The translations under genes were made by a program, and so were the position numbers. Below the pieces are notes generated by a model, which was not told where the DNA came from, did not search any database, and was given only the letters and a program-made list of their open reading frames with translations. From positions 1 to 64,000 of the forward strand of contig JAIPUR010000009.1 of assembly GCA_020055655.1 (NCBI GenBank): 64,000 nucleotides of DNA, in the 5' to 3' direction. Positions 25,694 to 34,866 of this stretch are shown here, in pieces; positions within the stretch are counted from its first letter, which is position 1, and each line of letters begins with the position of its first letter. Origin of the DNA: Methanosarcinaceae archaeon (GTDB lineage Archaea; Halobacteriota; Methanosarcinia; Methanosarcinales; Methanosarcinaceae).

Positions 25694-26821
25694 TTATTTT
25701 CCAAGAACTATCCTTGCGATATCCTCACCAACATCTGATGTGCTTGCGGAACCACCCATATCATAGGTCTGTACCTTGGCATTGAGAATGTTAGTTTCGA
25801 TTGCAGAAACAATAGAATCTGCAGCTTCCTTTTCTCCAAGCTGTTCAATAAGCATTGCACCTGCCCAGATAGTTGCAGTTGGATTGACCTTATTCTGACC
25901 CTTGTACTTTGGAGCTGAACCATGGATCGGCTCGAACATACTTGTACCCTCAGGATTGATGTTTCCACCTGGAGCAAGACCGAGTCCGCCCTGTACCATT
26001 GCACCAAGATCGGTGATGATGTCTCCGAACATGTTTGGAGTTACAACAATATCGAACCATTCCGGATTCTTCACAAACCACATGGTCATTGCATCTACAT
26101 AGTTGAAGTCTGTAGTGACATCAGGGTGCTTTGCTGAAATTGCATTGAATTCCTCTCTCCAGAATCCATAGATATCAGAAAGTACGTTTGCCTTGTCCAC
26201 AGATGATACATGCTTCTTACTGTTCTCAGCAAGATCGAATGCATAGTTGATAACTCTCTGTGTGCCTTCCTTTGAGATCATACCGACCTGATAGGCGATC
26301 TCTTCGCTGTCAGTCTCGATATCAAGTCCGAACTTAGCGTTGTAAAGGGTTCTTGAAACTTCAAGAAAATCCTTGCTGATACCTTTCTTTGCACGTCCAC
26401 CAATTCCAATATAGAAATCCTCGGTGTTTTCCCTGACAACTGTGAAGTCAATATCTGCAGGGGTTTTATCCTTAATAGGAGTCCATACACCTTCAAGCAA
26501 CTTGATAGGACGGAGGTTGATGTACTGGTCAAAGTAGAACCTTGCTGCAAGCAATATACCTTTTTCAAGCACACCTGGTGCGATTCTGTCGTCACCAATG
26601 GAACCAAGGTAAATAGCCTCGTAGCCTGAAAGATCTTTAAGTGAATCTTCGGATATTAGTTCACCTGTTTCGAGATAATGATCTGCACCGTGTGGGAATT
26701 CTACCCAGTCAACGTCAAATCCAAATCTCTCTCCTGCAGCATCTATAACCCTGCAACCTTCAGCTATGATCTCAGGACCTATGCCATCTCCGGGAATTAC
26801 CGGAATCTTATATTGAGTCAT
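25694..26821 (-). CDS. Isopropylmalate/isocitrate dehydrogenase family enzyme, probably LeuB
   Basis: A 375-residue beta-decarboxylating dehydrogenase. Seen: [17 protein letters not shown] (N-terminus), [17 protein letters not shown] (substrate loop), [14 protein letters not shown], the metal site DAMTMWFV...[15 protein letters not shown], and the NAD loop [21 protein letters not shown]. The lack of NADP-type residues suggests NAD. Adjacent to the isomerase small subunit gene (23 bases), so a role in leucine biosynthesis is likely; homoisocitrate dehydrogenase (AksF, coenzyme B) remains possible because methanogens carry both. Confidence 0.85.
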   Translation of the reverse strand: MTQYKIPVIPGDGIGPEIIAEGCRVIDAAGERFGFDVDWVEFPHGADHYLETGELISEDSLKDLSGYEAIYLGSIGDDRIAPGVLEKGILLAARFYFDQYINLRPIKLLEGVWTPIKDKTPADIDFTVVRENTEDFYIGIGGRAKKGISKDFLEVSRTLYNAKFGLDIETDSEEIAYQVGMISKEGTQRVINYAFDLAENSKKHVSSVDKANVLSDIYGFWREEFNAISAKHPDVTTDFNYVDAMTMWFVKNPEWFDIVVTPNMFGDIITDLGAMVQGGLGLAPGGNINPEGTSMFEPIHGSAPKYKGQNKVNPTATIWAGAMLIEQLGEKEAADSIVSAIETNILNAKVQTYDMGGSASTSDVGEDIARIVLGK

Positions 26822-26844
26822 TTATTCACCTGTAATTGTAAATC

Positions 26845-27324
26845 TTAGATAATCTGTCTGGTGTATTCTATCAGACCGCCAGCATCCATAATGCCCCTTA
26901 CGAATTCAGGGAGAGGAGATGCCTGATATGTCTCGTTCTTTGTGACATTTGTGATTAACCCTGAAGCAAGGTCAACCTCAAGTTTGTCACCGTCTGATAT
27001 CTTATCTGTTTCAGGGCACTCGAGAAGTGCTACACCTATGTTTATTGAATTCCTGAAAAAGATACGTGCAAATGACTTTGCAATTACACAGCTTATCTTT
27101 GTACCTTTAAGGGCAATTGGAGCGTGTTCTCTTGATGAGCCGCAGCCAAAGTTATTACCTGCAACAATAATATCGCCTTCCTGCACCTCACTTGCAAATT
27201 CTGGCCTTACGCCAATAAAGGCATAGGCTGCAAGCTCCTCTGGAGTGTTGAGGATGAGATACCTTCCAGGGATTACAGCATCAGTATCTACGTCATCTCC
27301 GAATTTCCATACTCTTCCGTTCAT
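26845..27324 (-). CDS. leuD: 3-isopropylmalate dehydratase small subunit
   Basis: A 159-residue LeuD-type swivelling domain that completes the hydro-lyase active site with a separate [4Fe-4S] large subunit. Motifs: [19 protein letters not shown], the [17 protein letters not shown] core and [14 protein letters not shown]. The specificity loop after RY reads LIL rather than the LRT associated with homoaconitase, which favours isopropylmalate. No large-subunit gene is adjacent. It is upstream of the dehydrogenase gene with a 23-base gap. Confidence 0.88.
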   Translation of the reverse strand: MNGRVWKFGDDVDTDAVIPGRYLILNTPEELAAYAFIGVRPEFASEVQEGDIIVAGNNFGCGSSREHAPIALKGTKISCVIAKSFARIFFRNSINIGVALLECPETDKISDGDKLEVDLASGLITNVTKNETYQASPLPEFVRGIMDAGGLIEYTRQII

Positions 27325-27463
27325 ATTTACACCGAGTTAAAATCATTTATAATAGATAATCAGGTTAGTTGGAATAATACCATAGATACAATCATACTAA
27401 ATAATACTAACTCGAAAAGAGATAGTCTTCTCCAGTATAAATAGGACAGTTAAAAAAGAATTA

Positions 27464-28747
27464 TTACATATTCAACAGGTACGGTTCGTCTCCGCCATGC
27501 CAGCTTATACGCGGCCTCATACGAATAATATGTGCGGATTCAGTAGTATCATCCACAATAAATGCAATTCCCCTTTCATTCCCCATTTTTCTGATAGATT
27601 CTACAAAATCCTCTCTCATATATGTAGGCCTTACAGATCCAAGTGCCTGAATATCATCCTGCGAAGTTAGTCGGTGGCATATAATGATATCTGACTGAGA
27701 AAGAACATCGGGATGCAAGGAAGATGGACGCTGAGTAGCGAGCACAAGTGATAGGCCAGGTTGCCTGCCCTGTCGCAACCATTCATTGATCAATAGGCCA
27801 GATGCCAGAGTATCTTCCCCATTTGGAACGAACTGATGCGCTTCGTCTATGAACATCCAGACCAGTGGAATTCCTTTTTTCACATCTTTATCGCCCATAA
27901 TAGTCCTCTCATATGAGCGACGTGTATCCAGGCTTTTATGATACAGCTCCTTTGCAAAGAAAGCAACAACTCCTGCCCGTACTGCATGGTCCCTAATTGT
28001 GCTAACGTCAATTACAGAAGCTGAGCCACTTTTCACCATACTTGAAACATCAATACCCTTTTCAGAATAAACACCCCAGGAGCGTGCTGTTGCAAAATAA
28101 TTTGTTGCCGCCCCTTTTGAAACAACATCAGAGCGTTCATCTTCAAGAATAGCATCTTCGACATCATCAAATGAAAAGTGTTTTTGAACTGCTCTTAAGT
28201 TCTCGATGATGCGCACTATCAGAACACCTGCTGGAGCCAGGGGGTCCACACTAAAAAGATGACACCATTCATAACCATCCATTTGAGAAATGGAGATCGA
28301 TATATTGGTCACATCAATATTTCTTTCAACATACTCATTCTCACTACCACTTGGAACAAAAATATCTACATCCTGCCCCTGTGGATCCAGTCCCCATTTA
28401 GAAAGAGTTTCAGCCTGTAGGTTATTTGGTTTTTGTAGTGTCCAGAATATTCCCATGGTGTCAACTATGACTGATGCGACGTTAGATCTTATTTTAGAAG
28501 GCAATCGTGCCAACTCTTCGATCAACACACCCATAGTGTAAGATTTACCATAGCCACGTTTTCCGGCTATAAGGATCGCATGTGGTCGGGATGCATCCAG
28601 TTCAATATGAGATCCTTCGGAATTATCAAGTGCAAGATACCGACCAAGATACAAGCAAGCCTCATTTCTTCCTTCAAGGCTTCCCAGAACATATTGATTT
28701 TGAGAGACACCTGCATTGAAGTCATCTGACATATAGTCCATGGGCAT
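27464..28747 (-). CDS. HerA-like (DUF87) ATPase
   Basis: A 427-residue FtsK/HerA-superfamily ATPase. The N-terminal beta-barrel region contains CLYLGRYLALD, Walker A is GKRGYGKS (62-69), Walker B is WMFIDEAHQF, followed by LLINEWLRQGRQPGLSLVLATQRPSSL, the characteristic sensor region. HerA-type proteins are hexameric DNA translocases for end resection or defence. No NurA nuclease, Mre11 or Rad50 gene lies next to it, so the partner is unknown. It is a single-gene unit. Confidence 0.85.
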   Translation of the reverse strand: MPMDYMSDDFNAGVSQNQYVLGSLEGRNEACLYLGRYLALDNSEGSHIELDASRPHAILIAGKRGYGKSYTMGVLIEELARLPSKIRSNVASVIVDTMGIFWTLQKPNNLQAETLSKWGLDPQGQDVDIFVPSGSENEYVERNIDVTNISISISQMDGYEWCHLFSVDPLAPAGVLIVRIIENLRAVQKHFSFDDVEDAILEDERSDVVSKGAATNYFATARSWGVYSEKGIDVSSMVKSGSASVIDVSTIRDHAVRAGVVAFFAKELYHKSLDTRRSYERTIMGDKDVKKGIPLVWMFIDEAHQFVPNGEDTLASGLLINEWLRQGRQPGLSLVLATQRPSSLHPDVLSQSDIIICHRLTSQDDIQALGSVRPTYMREDFVESIRKMGNERGIAFIVDDTTESAHIIRMRPRISWHGGDEPYLLNM

Positions 28748-28861
28748 TGGGCGTTGCTACATTATATAATACTTTCTTCTTAGCTATAAATTATAAAAAT
28801 TTAGCTAAATAATATTTGACTAGGAAGAGTGAAAAATATGAATAAAATATCCCAGTAATCC

Positions 28862-28869
28862 TTATATAA
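28862..28869 (+). promoter_or_regulatory. TATA box for the candidate small RNA
   Basis: TTATATAA lies about 25 bases before the point where the RNA structure begins (28889-28893), the normal archaeal distance. No open reading frame begins downstream within 250 bases on the same strand, so it is best explained by an RNA gene. Confidence 0.6.
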
Positions 28870-28888
28870 TACAATGTATATGTAGGTG

Positions 28889-28995
28889 CGCCAGGAATCC
28901 CACTATAGAATCAGCCCCTCTGACATACAGATTCTATTTTTATACCCCAACTTCACCCAACAATCATTATGTGGGATTCCTCTTTCCTTTTAACA
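28889..28995 (+). ncRNA. Candidate structured small RNA, about 100 nt
   Basis: A closed RNA-like structure. The ends pair in a perfect 11-base stem: AGGAATCCCAC (28893-28903) with GTGGGATTCCT (28971-28981). Inside, an eight-base hairpin ATAGAATC (28905-28912) with GATTCTAT (28930-28937) has the loop AGCCCCTCTGACATACA, and a C-rich unpaired strand ACCCCAACTTCACCC follows. A TATA box lies 25 bases upstream and a pyrimidine tract (TCTTTCCTTTT) ends the unit. The two exposed C-rich stretches could pair with ribosome binding sites. It matches no RNA family I can name. Confidence 0.6.
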
Positions 28996-29077
28996 TGACA
29001 AAAGTGATTAACCAGCAGTTTTTCAATTTTTGATGAAGATATGAGAAATCGCAGATCAAAGAAGTGGAGAATATCTG

Positions 29078-29125
29078 AAAAATAAAAAGGAAGTAGCCAT
29101 GAAAAGTACATAGCGCTATTCATGG
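29078..29125 (-). terminator. Terminator of purP
   Basis: CCATGAA (29097-29103) pairs with TTCATGG (29119-29125) around a loop containing TAGCGCTA. In the minus direction the hairpin is followed by CTACTTCCTTTTTATTTTT. It begins 13 bases after the purP stop codon. Confidence 0.65.
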
Positions 29126-29137
29126 AGTTATTAAGTA

Positions 29138-30205
29138 TTATGACAGGATCTTCTCAAGCTGTTTAGAATCTATAGCATGCCTGATCTCTTGTGCAATGCG
29201 TTTTCCTGTGGAAAGTCCTGGCTCTACAAAGTCAGAATAAGGAGAACCACTTGGGTAGATATTAGTTCCTGCAACGATCCTTGCTGATATTTCAAATACC
29301 TTGATCTCGAGCTGATCTGTAAATACAGTCTCAAGACAGAAAGGACCGATCATTCCGCCGAAAAGTTTGATAGATTCTTCAACTACTCTGTCACCAAGCT
29401 CGAAGATAAGCGGCAAAAGAGATTCCCTTGCAACGAGCGGAACATTTCCTGTCACCACATATGTTGGGTGGATACCTGCCTCCTTCAGCTCTTTTGGTGA
29501 ACCAAGTCTGAATATCTCATCAGCATTTGATTCCACTCTGCGATCCATACTAAGCATTTGAAGTGCACCTTCACTTAGCTGGTATCCCCCTTCCTGAATT
29601 GGTGAATAGAAATAGTGAAGGTAATAACGTGTGCCGACCATGAATTCCTGAATGGTGTATTTCTCATTTGGATCTACATGTTCCTCGAATTCTTCCTGGT
29701 TCTTAGCAATAAAGAAACCACGTCCACCTTTAGCACCATGGTATTTCACCATGACCGGTCCATTGATATCTTCCGGTCTGATCTGCCTTGGCATGTGAAT
29801 TCCAGCACCTTCGAGCCATTCGCGCTCCATTTCCCTATCAGACTCCCATTCGAGAACTGATCTGTTTCCAAATGTAGGAACTGCAAGCTCAGCAAACTTC
29901 TTAATGCCCAGATATTCAACAAATGAGCCATGTGGAATTACAATTGCATTCTTAGCCACCAGTTCATCAACTATGTTTGGAATATCCTGATGACTATCGA
30001 CCACAATGAATTCATCGGGCCTTGCCATAGGAAAGGCATCATAGAACCGCGGGGGTTGCTTTACACAGATCCCTATGGTCTTGAAACCTTCCTTCCTTGC
30101 CCCATCAAAGATCTGAAGGCTGGAGTGAGAACATACGGTTGCAATACTGATATTGTCAAGATCATAGTTCCCTACAATTTCCATAATGTGTTCTTTTGTG
30201 ATCAT
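29138..30205 (-). CDS. purP: PurP, formate-dependent AICAR ligase
   Basis: A 355-residue ATP-grasp enzyme converting AICAR, formate and ATP to FAICAR, the archaeal replacement for the folate-dependent transformylase in purine synthesis. Seen: ISIATVCSHSSLQIFDGAR, KQPPRFYDAFPMARPDEFI, VIPHGSFVEYLGIKK, FGNRSVLEWESDREMEREWL and MVKYHGAKGGRGFFIAKN (ATP-grasp loop), and C-terminal FEISARIVAGTNIYPSGSPY. Full length. It is a single-gene unit ended by the hairpin terminator at about 29.1 kb, and divergent from the HTH protein. Confidence 0.95.
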   Translation of the reverse strand: MITKEHIMEIVGNYDLDNISIATVCSHSSLQIFDGARKEGFKTIGICVKQPPRFYDAFPMARPDEFIVVDSHQDIPNIVDELVAKNAIVIPHGSFVEYLGIKKFAELAVPTFGNRSVLEWESDREMEREWLEGAGIHMPRQIRPEDINGPVMVKYHGAKGGRGFFIAKNQEEFEEHVDPNEKYTIQEFMVGTRYYLHYFYSPIQEGGYQLSEGALQMLSMDRRVESNADEIFRLGSPKELKEAGIHPTYVVTGNVPLVARESLLPLIFELGDRVVEESIKLFGGMIGPFCLETVFTDQLEIKVFEISARIVAGTNIYPSGSPYSDFVEPGLSTGKRIAQEIRHAIDSKQLEKILS

Positions 30206-30336
30206 AATAAGCCCCTAGAATTTAGCACATATTGTCTTAGTCATTATTTAAGTTTTCGAGTTGAATTGGAAATAAGACTACAAATTTAGTTGAAGTTTAA
30301 GGAAGCAATATAAACTTTTATTAATATACTTTGATT

Positions 30337-31236
30337 ATGCAGGAATCACAAGAAAGTACTAGTTCTGACAAAGTACTCATTCTTCCCCTAAGTGAGGATT
30401 CTAAAAAGGTCACACAAGCATTGTCTAATGAAAAGGCAATGAAGGTACTCGAAACCCTCACCGACAAGGCCATGTCCGCAACGGATGTAGCCGCAGAATT
30501 AGAAATGCCACTAACAACTGTCAAATACAATATCGATAGCCTTGTTGAAGCGGATCTTTTGAAAGTAAAGGAAACTAAATGGAGTCGGAAAGGCAGGGAG
30601 ATCAAGATATACGAACCAGTGCAAAAGTTCATCGTGGTTGCCCCGGGAAACATGGCCAAAGATAAGAATTCCATACTTAACATGCTCAAAAAGTATCTTG
30701 GAATGGTAGCAGGAGCAGTTTTCGCTGCGACTGGACTTGAAGTTCTTACAAGGAACTCAAATCTGCAATATGCAGATACGGCAATGCCAGAAGCCATGAG
30801 CACGATGAGCGCCGAAGATAATGCAGAACCTATGCTTTTTGAGTCTGCGAATGATACCATGATGGATGAAAAAATGGTAGCCCAGGAATTTGTTGAAGAT
30901 GATCAATACATAGCAGATGAAGCTTCTATGGAAAAGGCAGAAATGGAATCTATCCCGGAATCTGCAGATCAGGCTGAATTCATGAAGAGGTCTGATATAC
31001 CAGAGGATACATCAGCATACACATCAAACGATACATTGCAGGCTGATGTATACGCAGGCGAAGCAGATAATATCACACAAATTCCAGCTGAAGGAGCAGC
31101 AATTGCCAGCGACCAGGCAAGCGGATTTATTCCAGAACTTCTGTCACATGTTAGCTTTTGGTTCCTTTTCGGATGCCTGTTCATTATTGCATTCCTTTTC
31201 GTGCGAGAAGTATATTATAGAAAAAAGAATATATGA
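30337..31236 (+). CDS. Membrane-anchored winged-helix regulator
   Basis: A 299-residue protein from ATG 30337. Residues about 25-95 form a winged helix (LSNEKAMKVLETLTDKAMSA, DVAAELEMPLTTVKYNIDSL, KGREIKIYEP). A moderately hydrophobic segment (about 113-130, LGMVAGAVFAATGLEV) precedes a long acidic, Met/Glu/Ala-rich linker, and one strong transmembrane helix (about 267-289) closes the protein before a basic tail. It therefore looks like a membrane-tethered DNA-binding protein, perhaps released or modulated at the membrane. Eight bases before the GTG at 31244; the gene pair with truA is probably one unit. Confidence 0.7.
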   Translation: MQESQESTSSDKVLILPLSEDSKKVTQALSNEKAMKVLETLTDKAMSATDVAAELEMPLTTVKYNIDSLVEADLLKVKETKWSRKGREIKIYEPVQKFIVVAPGNMAKDKNSILNMLKKYLGMVAGAVFAATGLEVLTRNSNLQYADTAMPEAMSTMSAEDNAEPMLFESANDTMMDEKMVAQEFVEDDQYIADEASMEKAEMESIPESADQAEFMKRSDIPEDTSAYTSNDTLQADVYAGEADNITQIPAEGAAIASDQASGFIPELLSHVSFWFLFGCLFIIAFLFVREVYYRKKNI

Positions 31237-31255
31237 GCGATGAGTGGTGAATGCT

Positions 31256-32068
31256 ATGAGAATCGCTCTAAAGATCGCATATGTTGGAACAGGATATAAT
31301 GGTTCCCAGGTTCAACCAGGTGTTGCAACCATCGAGGGGGAACTGCTCAGATCACTTATGGAATTGGAGATCATTGATGATCCCAAGAGCGCCAGGTTTG
31401 CCAGCTCGGGCAGAACAGATGCAGGAGTTCACGCCAAAGGACAGGTGGTGGCATTTGACACTGACAAAGCCAATCTTGCAATTCCACGGGTGATCAACTC
31501 AAAGCTTCCAAATTCTATATGGGCATGGGCATATGCAAAAGTACCTGATGATTTTGACCCCAGGAGATGGCCGGTCAGCCGGAAATACCGATATGTAATG
31601 AGTGGAGAACAATACGACATCTCAATGATAAGGGCTGCCTCAAAAAAACTTGTCGGAAAACATGATTTTGCTAATTTTTGCACCGGTGTACAAAGTAAGA
31701 GTACAGTGCGCAACGTTGAGAGAGTTGATGTCAGAGTTAGTGGAACGCTTACAATGATAGATATCCAGGCAAATAGTTTCCTCTGGAACATGGTCCGAAA
31801 GATAGTGGCAGCGCTCACCATGGTTGGAAGTGGTGTGCGGGATGAAGAATGGCTGGAACAAATGCTAGATCCTGAATCATATGAAGAGGGAATTGAACCT
31901 GCACCTGCATACGGACTAACTTTAATGAAAATAAATTATGCAGAGAATATAGACTGGTCAGATGATGGGTATGCAGCACGCAGAGCTAATGAGCATGTAC
32001 ATGAGTATCTGGTACGTCATCGAGTTATGGCAGAGGTCATGGAACAACTGGCAGCTCCACAAAAATAA
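31256..32068 (+). CDS. truA: tRNA pseudouridine synthase A
   Basis: A 270-residue TruA that forms pseudouridine in the tRNA anticodon arm (positions 38-40). The start is taken at ATG 31256 (MRIALKIAYVGTGYNGSQVQP); an upstream GTG at 31244 would add four residues. The catalytic motif is SSGRTDAGVHAKGQ with Asp55. FDPRRWPVSRKYRY and FLWNMVRKIVAAL are conserved. The metallopeptidase gene begins ten bases downstream, so HTH-truA-peptidase probably share a transcript. Confidence 0.95.
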   Translation: MRIALKIAYVGTGYNGSQVQPGVATIEGELLRSLMELEIIDDPKSARFASSGRTDAGVHAKGQVVAFDTDKANLAIPRVINSKLPNSIWAWAYAKVPDDFDPRRWPVSRKYRYVMSGEQYDISMIRAASKKLVGKHDFANFCTGVQSKSTVRNVERVDVRVSGTLTMIDIQANSFLWNMVRKIVAALTMVGSGVRDEEWLEQMLDPESYEEGIEPAPAYGLTLMKINYAENIDWSDDGYAARRANEHVHEYLVRHRVMAEVMEQLAAPQK

Positions 32069-32077
32069 GGATTTAAA

Positions 32078-32656
32078 TTGCAGCTTATTCAAATGAAGGA
32101 TCAAATTACTATTCATGATGCACTGATAGATTACGAAGTGATTCGAAGAAATGTGAAAAACGCACGTATCGAGTATAGAAATTCAGAATTGAAGGTAATA
32201 GTTCCAAAAGCTCATCCTGACCCACATGAACTGGTGCAGCGGCATCGGAGATGGATATATAACAGACATGCTCACATGAAAAATGTACATTCGTTTGCAG
32301 AAAAACTCGAGCTTGTACATAGCAGATGCGAAGACGAATTTACAACATTTGTCAATACCCTTGTTAAAAAAATAGGAAACGACATCGGAGCCATTCCCCA
32401 AAAAGTACGCTTTCGTAAAATGAAAACAAAATGGGGAAGCTGCAGTTCAAAAGGAAACATAAACTTTAACAGCCATATGAGACAACTTCCTGATGAAATG
32501 ATAGAATATATTGTTTACCATGAAATGGTACACCTTATAGAATTGAACCACAGTCCACGTTTCTGGAAACATATCAAACTACGTTATCCGGACTACAAAA
32601 AAAAGAAGAAAGAATTATCAGGTTACTGGCACCTTTTACAGAAAAATAATCCCTGA
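32078..32656 (+). CDS. YgjP-like M48/SprT-type zinc metallopeptidase
   Basis: A 192-residue protein of the YgjP (DUF45) family. The zinc motif is HEMVH (in YIVYHEMVHLIELNHSPRFW) with the third ligand region HSPRFWKHI; KMKTKWGSCSSKGNINFN is the family signature. In other organisms such genes often accompany restriction systems, but none is seen here. The start is TTG 32078, with AAGGA six bases upstream; the next Met (32093) lacks a ribosome binding site. Confidence 0.85.
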   Translation: MQLIQMKDQITIHDALIDYEVIRRNVKNARIEYRNSELKVIVPKAHPDPHELVQRHRRWIYNRHAHMKNVHSFAEKLELVHSRCEDEFTTFVNTLVKKIGNDIGAIPQKVRFRKMKTKWGSCSSKGNINFNSHMRQLPDEMIEYIVYHEMVHLIELNHSPRFWKHIKLRYPDYKKKKKELSGYWHLLQKNNP

Positions 32657-32657
32657 A

Positions 32658-33695
32658 TTAATCTTTGCGAAGAACTGTGAAAGTCCTTGTGAGACTTTTG
32701 TGGATCTTCTGAGTGAAAACGGTGACAACTTTAAAACCTGCATCATCAGCAAAGTCAATTACCGATAATTCAGACACTACCACCGCAAGTCTTCCTTTTT
32801 TCAATACCCTGTACATCTCGGCAAATGAACCGGAATAAAGATGATGTAGAGATTCTGCTTGGATAGCTGCAGAGCGTCCATATGGCGGATCAGTAACAAT
32901 AGCATCAACACTCGAATCCTTCAATGCTGTCCTACATGCATCCCCAACGAGCAAAGAATAGTCTGCATTAAACATATCAAGATTCATTCTTGCACCATGA
33001 GATATCTTGCGACGAACCTCAAGCCCTATAACGTGAGCTGAAAGCAGGCCAGCTTCCACAAGAATACCGGCAGTCCCGCTAAATGGGTCAAGGAGGACCT
33101 CACCAGGCTTGACACAACTGATATTTACCAGCGCCCTTGCCACCCGGGGCATTAGCACACCTGGATAGAAGAATGGCTTTTTCTGAGGCGAACGATGCTC
33201 ATAAGCACCTCTGTCAATAGATGTCAGCAGAGAACCGAGAACTGCACTGTCGGTCATGATCAAGCGGAAGACAACATCGGGTTCCTTGAGATTAGCCCTG
33301 AAACCTTTTCTGAAAATACTGCCGCCGAGATAGCCTTCGACCTTTTCGGTTTTGATGCTACCATTATGTTTCATCCTCCTGGCGCGCACTACAAAAGTTT
33401 CCCCGGAATCGATATGTTCAGATACATCGCTACCATCTGCCATTTTTATGATACTATCAAAGTCAAGATCACATATTCCAACTACTTTGAGAATATGATG
33501 TGACATTGAAAGTCTCTCGCCGATAGATAACAGTGATCTGTCAATATCGCCTGCGCTGCCCCGGATATCAAGTACCAGACATTGTTCAAAATGGGCATAT
33601 TCTTCATAATCCAGCTCTTCCACCCCAAGGCAGCCTATGATCTCCTCCACAGGAAGAACAGCATGTTCACCGGATAACTCAAAAGCATATAGCAT
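32658..33695 (-). CDS. tRNA (guanine-10-N2) dimethyltransferase (Trm-G10 type)
   Basis: A 345-residue RNA methyltransferase with an N-terminal THUMP-type RNA-binding region (about 1-150) and a Rossmann SAM domain. Motif I is LLDPFSGTAGILVEAGLL, the catalytic motif is VTDPPYGRSA, and VFRLIMTDSAVLG plus KPFFYPGVLMPRVARAL are typical of the archaeal Trm11/Trm-G10 group that makes N2,N2-dimethylguanosine at tRNA position 10. Convergent with the metallopeptidase gene. Confidence 0.9.
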   Translation of the reverse strand: MLYAFELSGEHAVLPVEEIIGCLGVEELDYEEYAHFEQCLVLDIRGSAGDIDRSLLSIGERLSMSHHILKVVGICDLDFDSIIKMADGSDVSEHIDSGETFVVRARRMKHNGSIKTEKVEGYLGGSIFRKGFRANLKEPDVVFRLIMTDSAVLGSLLTSIDRGAYEHRSPQKKPFFYPGVLMPRVARALVNISCVKPGEVLLDPFSGTAGILVEAGLLSAHVIGLEVRRKISHGARMNLDMFNADYSLLVGDACRTALKDSSVDAIVTDPPYGRSAAIQAESLHHLYSGSFAEMYRVLKKGRLAVVVSELSVIDFADDAGFKVVTVFTQKIHKSLTRTFTVLRKD

Positions 33696-33744
33696 GATAA
33701 ATCAAAGACACCAGAGGTAATATTAAAGTCAATCGGGGAAAATA

Positions 33745-34041
33745 TCAGAACATTAACTCAAGTGCTTCCCTGCCGGTCATACCCAGCTTTATGCCAAGAT
33801 GGATTGCCGCCTGAGTTGCACCTACAACAGCTGCATCCAGTACATCATCAAATGTATTCACACCTTTTACCTTAACTGCCACATCACCAAGTCCGTCTGC
33901 GGTTTCCATATCAAGATATCCGCACATTACAAAACCCTTATCAGCCCTGATTAACAGTAGAGGAGCGACCTGCATCTGAAAACAAAGACCAATAGCAGAA
34001 CCATTTTCCAATTCTATTTTTTCAATCTCCATATTGATCAC
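33745..34041 (-). CDS. DUF1805 (YunC-like) protein
   Basis: A 98-residue protein filling the DUF1805 family: APLLLIRADKGFVMCGYLDM, LGDVAVKVKGV and the C-terminal GMTGREALELMF. The family is a small alpha/beta domain of unknown function found in archaea and Bacillus. It lies 49 bases before the Trm-G10 gene on the same strand and 56 bases after the exported protein gene. Confidence 0.85.
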   Translation of the reverse strand: MINMEIEKIELENGSAIGLCFQMQVAPLLLIRADKGFVMCGYLDMETADGLGDVAVKVKGVNTFDDVLDAAVVGATQAAIHLGIKLGMTGREALELMF

Positions 34042-34097
34042 CGGATCTAGTTGAAATCTAGTTATGGATATTACTCAGACAAATATGAAATATGCGT

Positions 34098-34853
34098 TCA
34101 AACATTTAGCCCGGATTCCAGTTCTTTGGCCAGTCCACCAGTAAATCCTGGAAAAATATCATCCAATAATGAAGTGGATTCCCGCTCATAAGTATTCTCT
34201 TCCGGAGCAGCTATTGATTCAGGCATACCATATTCCGCAGAGTAGGATTCTTTTTCTGCAAATTCTATGCTGGCTTTGCCTTCCTTATCAAATATACCCG
34301 AAATAGAGGAGTTACTTGTATTTATGGTAGTTACATCATCAATTCCATGACTACCTCTAATCTCAATATTTTCAGGCACTTTTATGGTCACATTGCTGCC
34401 GGGTTCACCCCTGAACCATATATTTCCAGCAGAGGGAAGAATACTGGAGAAAGAATAATGTACTTCGTATATATTGACAACATGTGCAGGAGAAGTTACC
34501 GGGCCCAGTAATTCAGAGGAGAAGGATGATTCCATGCTTTTAATGGATATGCCATCTGAAGAATTATTGATGCGAACATCCATTTCATTGCTTATTGATT
34601 CAAAAAAGGTTTTTCGGGATTTCACATCAACCTTTAGTAATTCCCAGGCACTCACAAAATTGTCATTGTTGCCGAGCTCAGAATCGATGAGAACTTTGAA
34701 TAATAAAGAGTGGTTATCTGAATAGCTTTCAGTATATACCCAGCTCATTGAATCATGGCCAATGTCAATATCATTCTCCCAGCTATAAGCCAATGCAGGC
34801 TGAGACAGAGCAAAAAGTGTTAAAAATAAAAGAATGGATGCATTGACCTTCAA
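34098..34853 (-). CDS. Exported beta-rich protein of unknown function
   Basis: A 251-residue secreted protein with a clear signal peptide (about 1-22, ending SQPALA). The mature part is beta-rich with many Ser/Asn residues and probable N-glycosylation sites (NHS, NSS, NTS). There is no C-terminal anchor, although the end (DIFPGFTGGLAKELESGLNV) contains an internal PGF without the hydrophobic helix of a sorting signal. I do not recognise the family. It follows the methionine aminopeptidase gene by 13 bases, so the two probably share a transcript. Confidence 0.6.
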   Translation of the reverse strand: MKVNASILLFLTLFALSQPALAYSWENDIDIGHDSMSWVYTESYSDNHSLLFKVLIDSELGNNDNFVSAWELLKVDVKSRKTFFESISNEMDVRINNSSDGISIKSMESSFSSELLGPVTSPAHVVNIYEVHYSFSSILPSAGNIWFRGEPGSNVTIKVPENIEIRGSHGIDDVTTINTSNSSISGIFDKEGKASIEFAEKESYSAEYGMPESIAAPEENTYERESTSLLDDIFPGFTGGLAKELESGLNV

Positions 34854-34866
34854 AATAACATCCTCT

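Noticed and set aside
25694-27324. Homoaconitase/homoisocitrate dehydrogenase (coenzyme B) assignment for the leuD-leuB pair
   Set aside because: The YLIL specificity loop in the small subunit favours isopropylmalate; kept only as an alternative.
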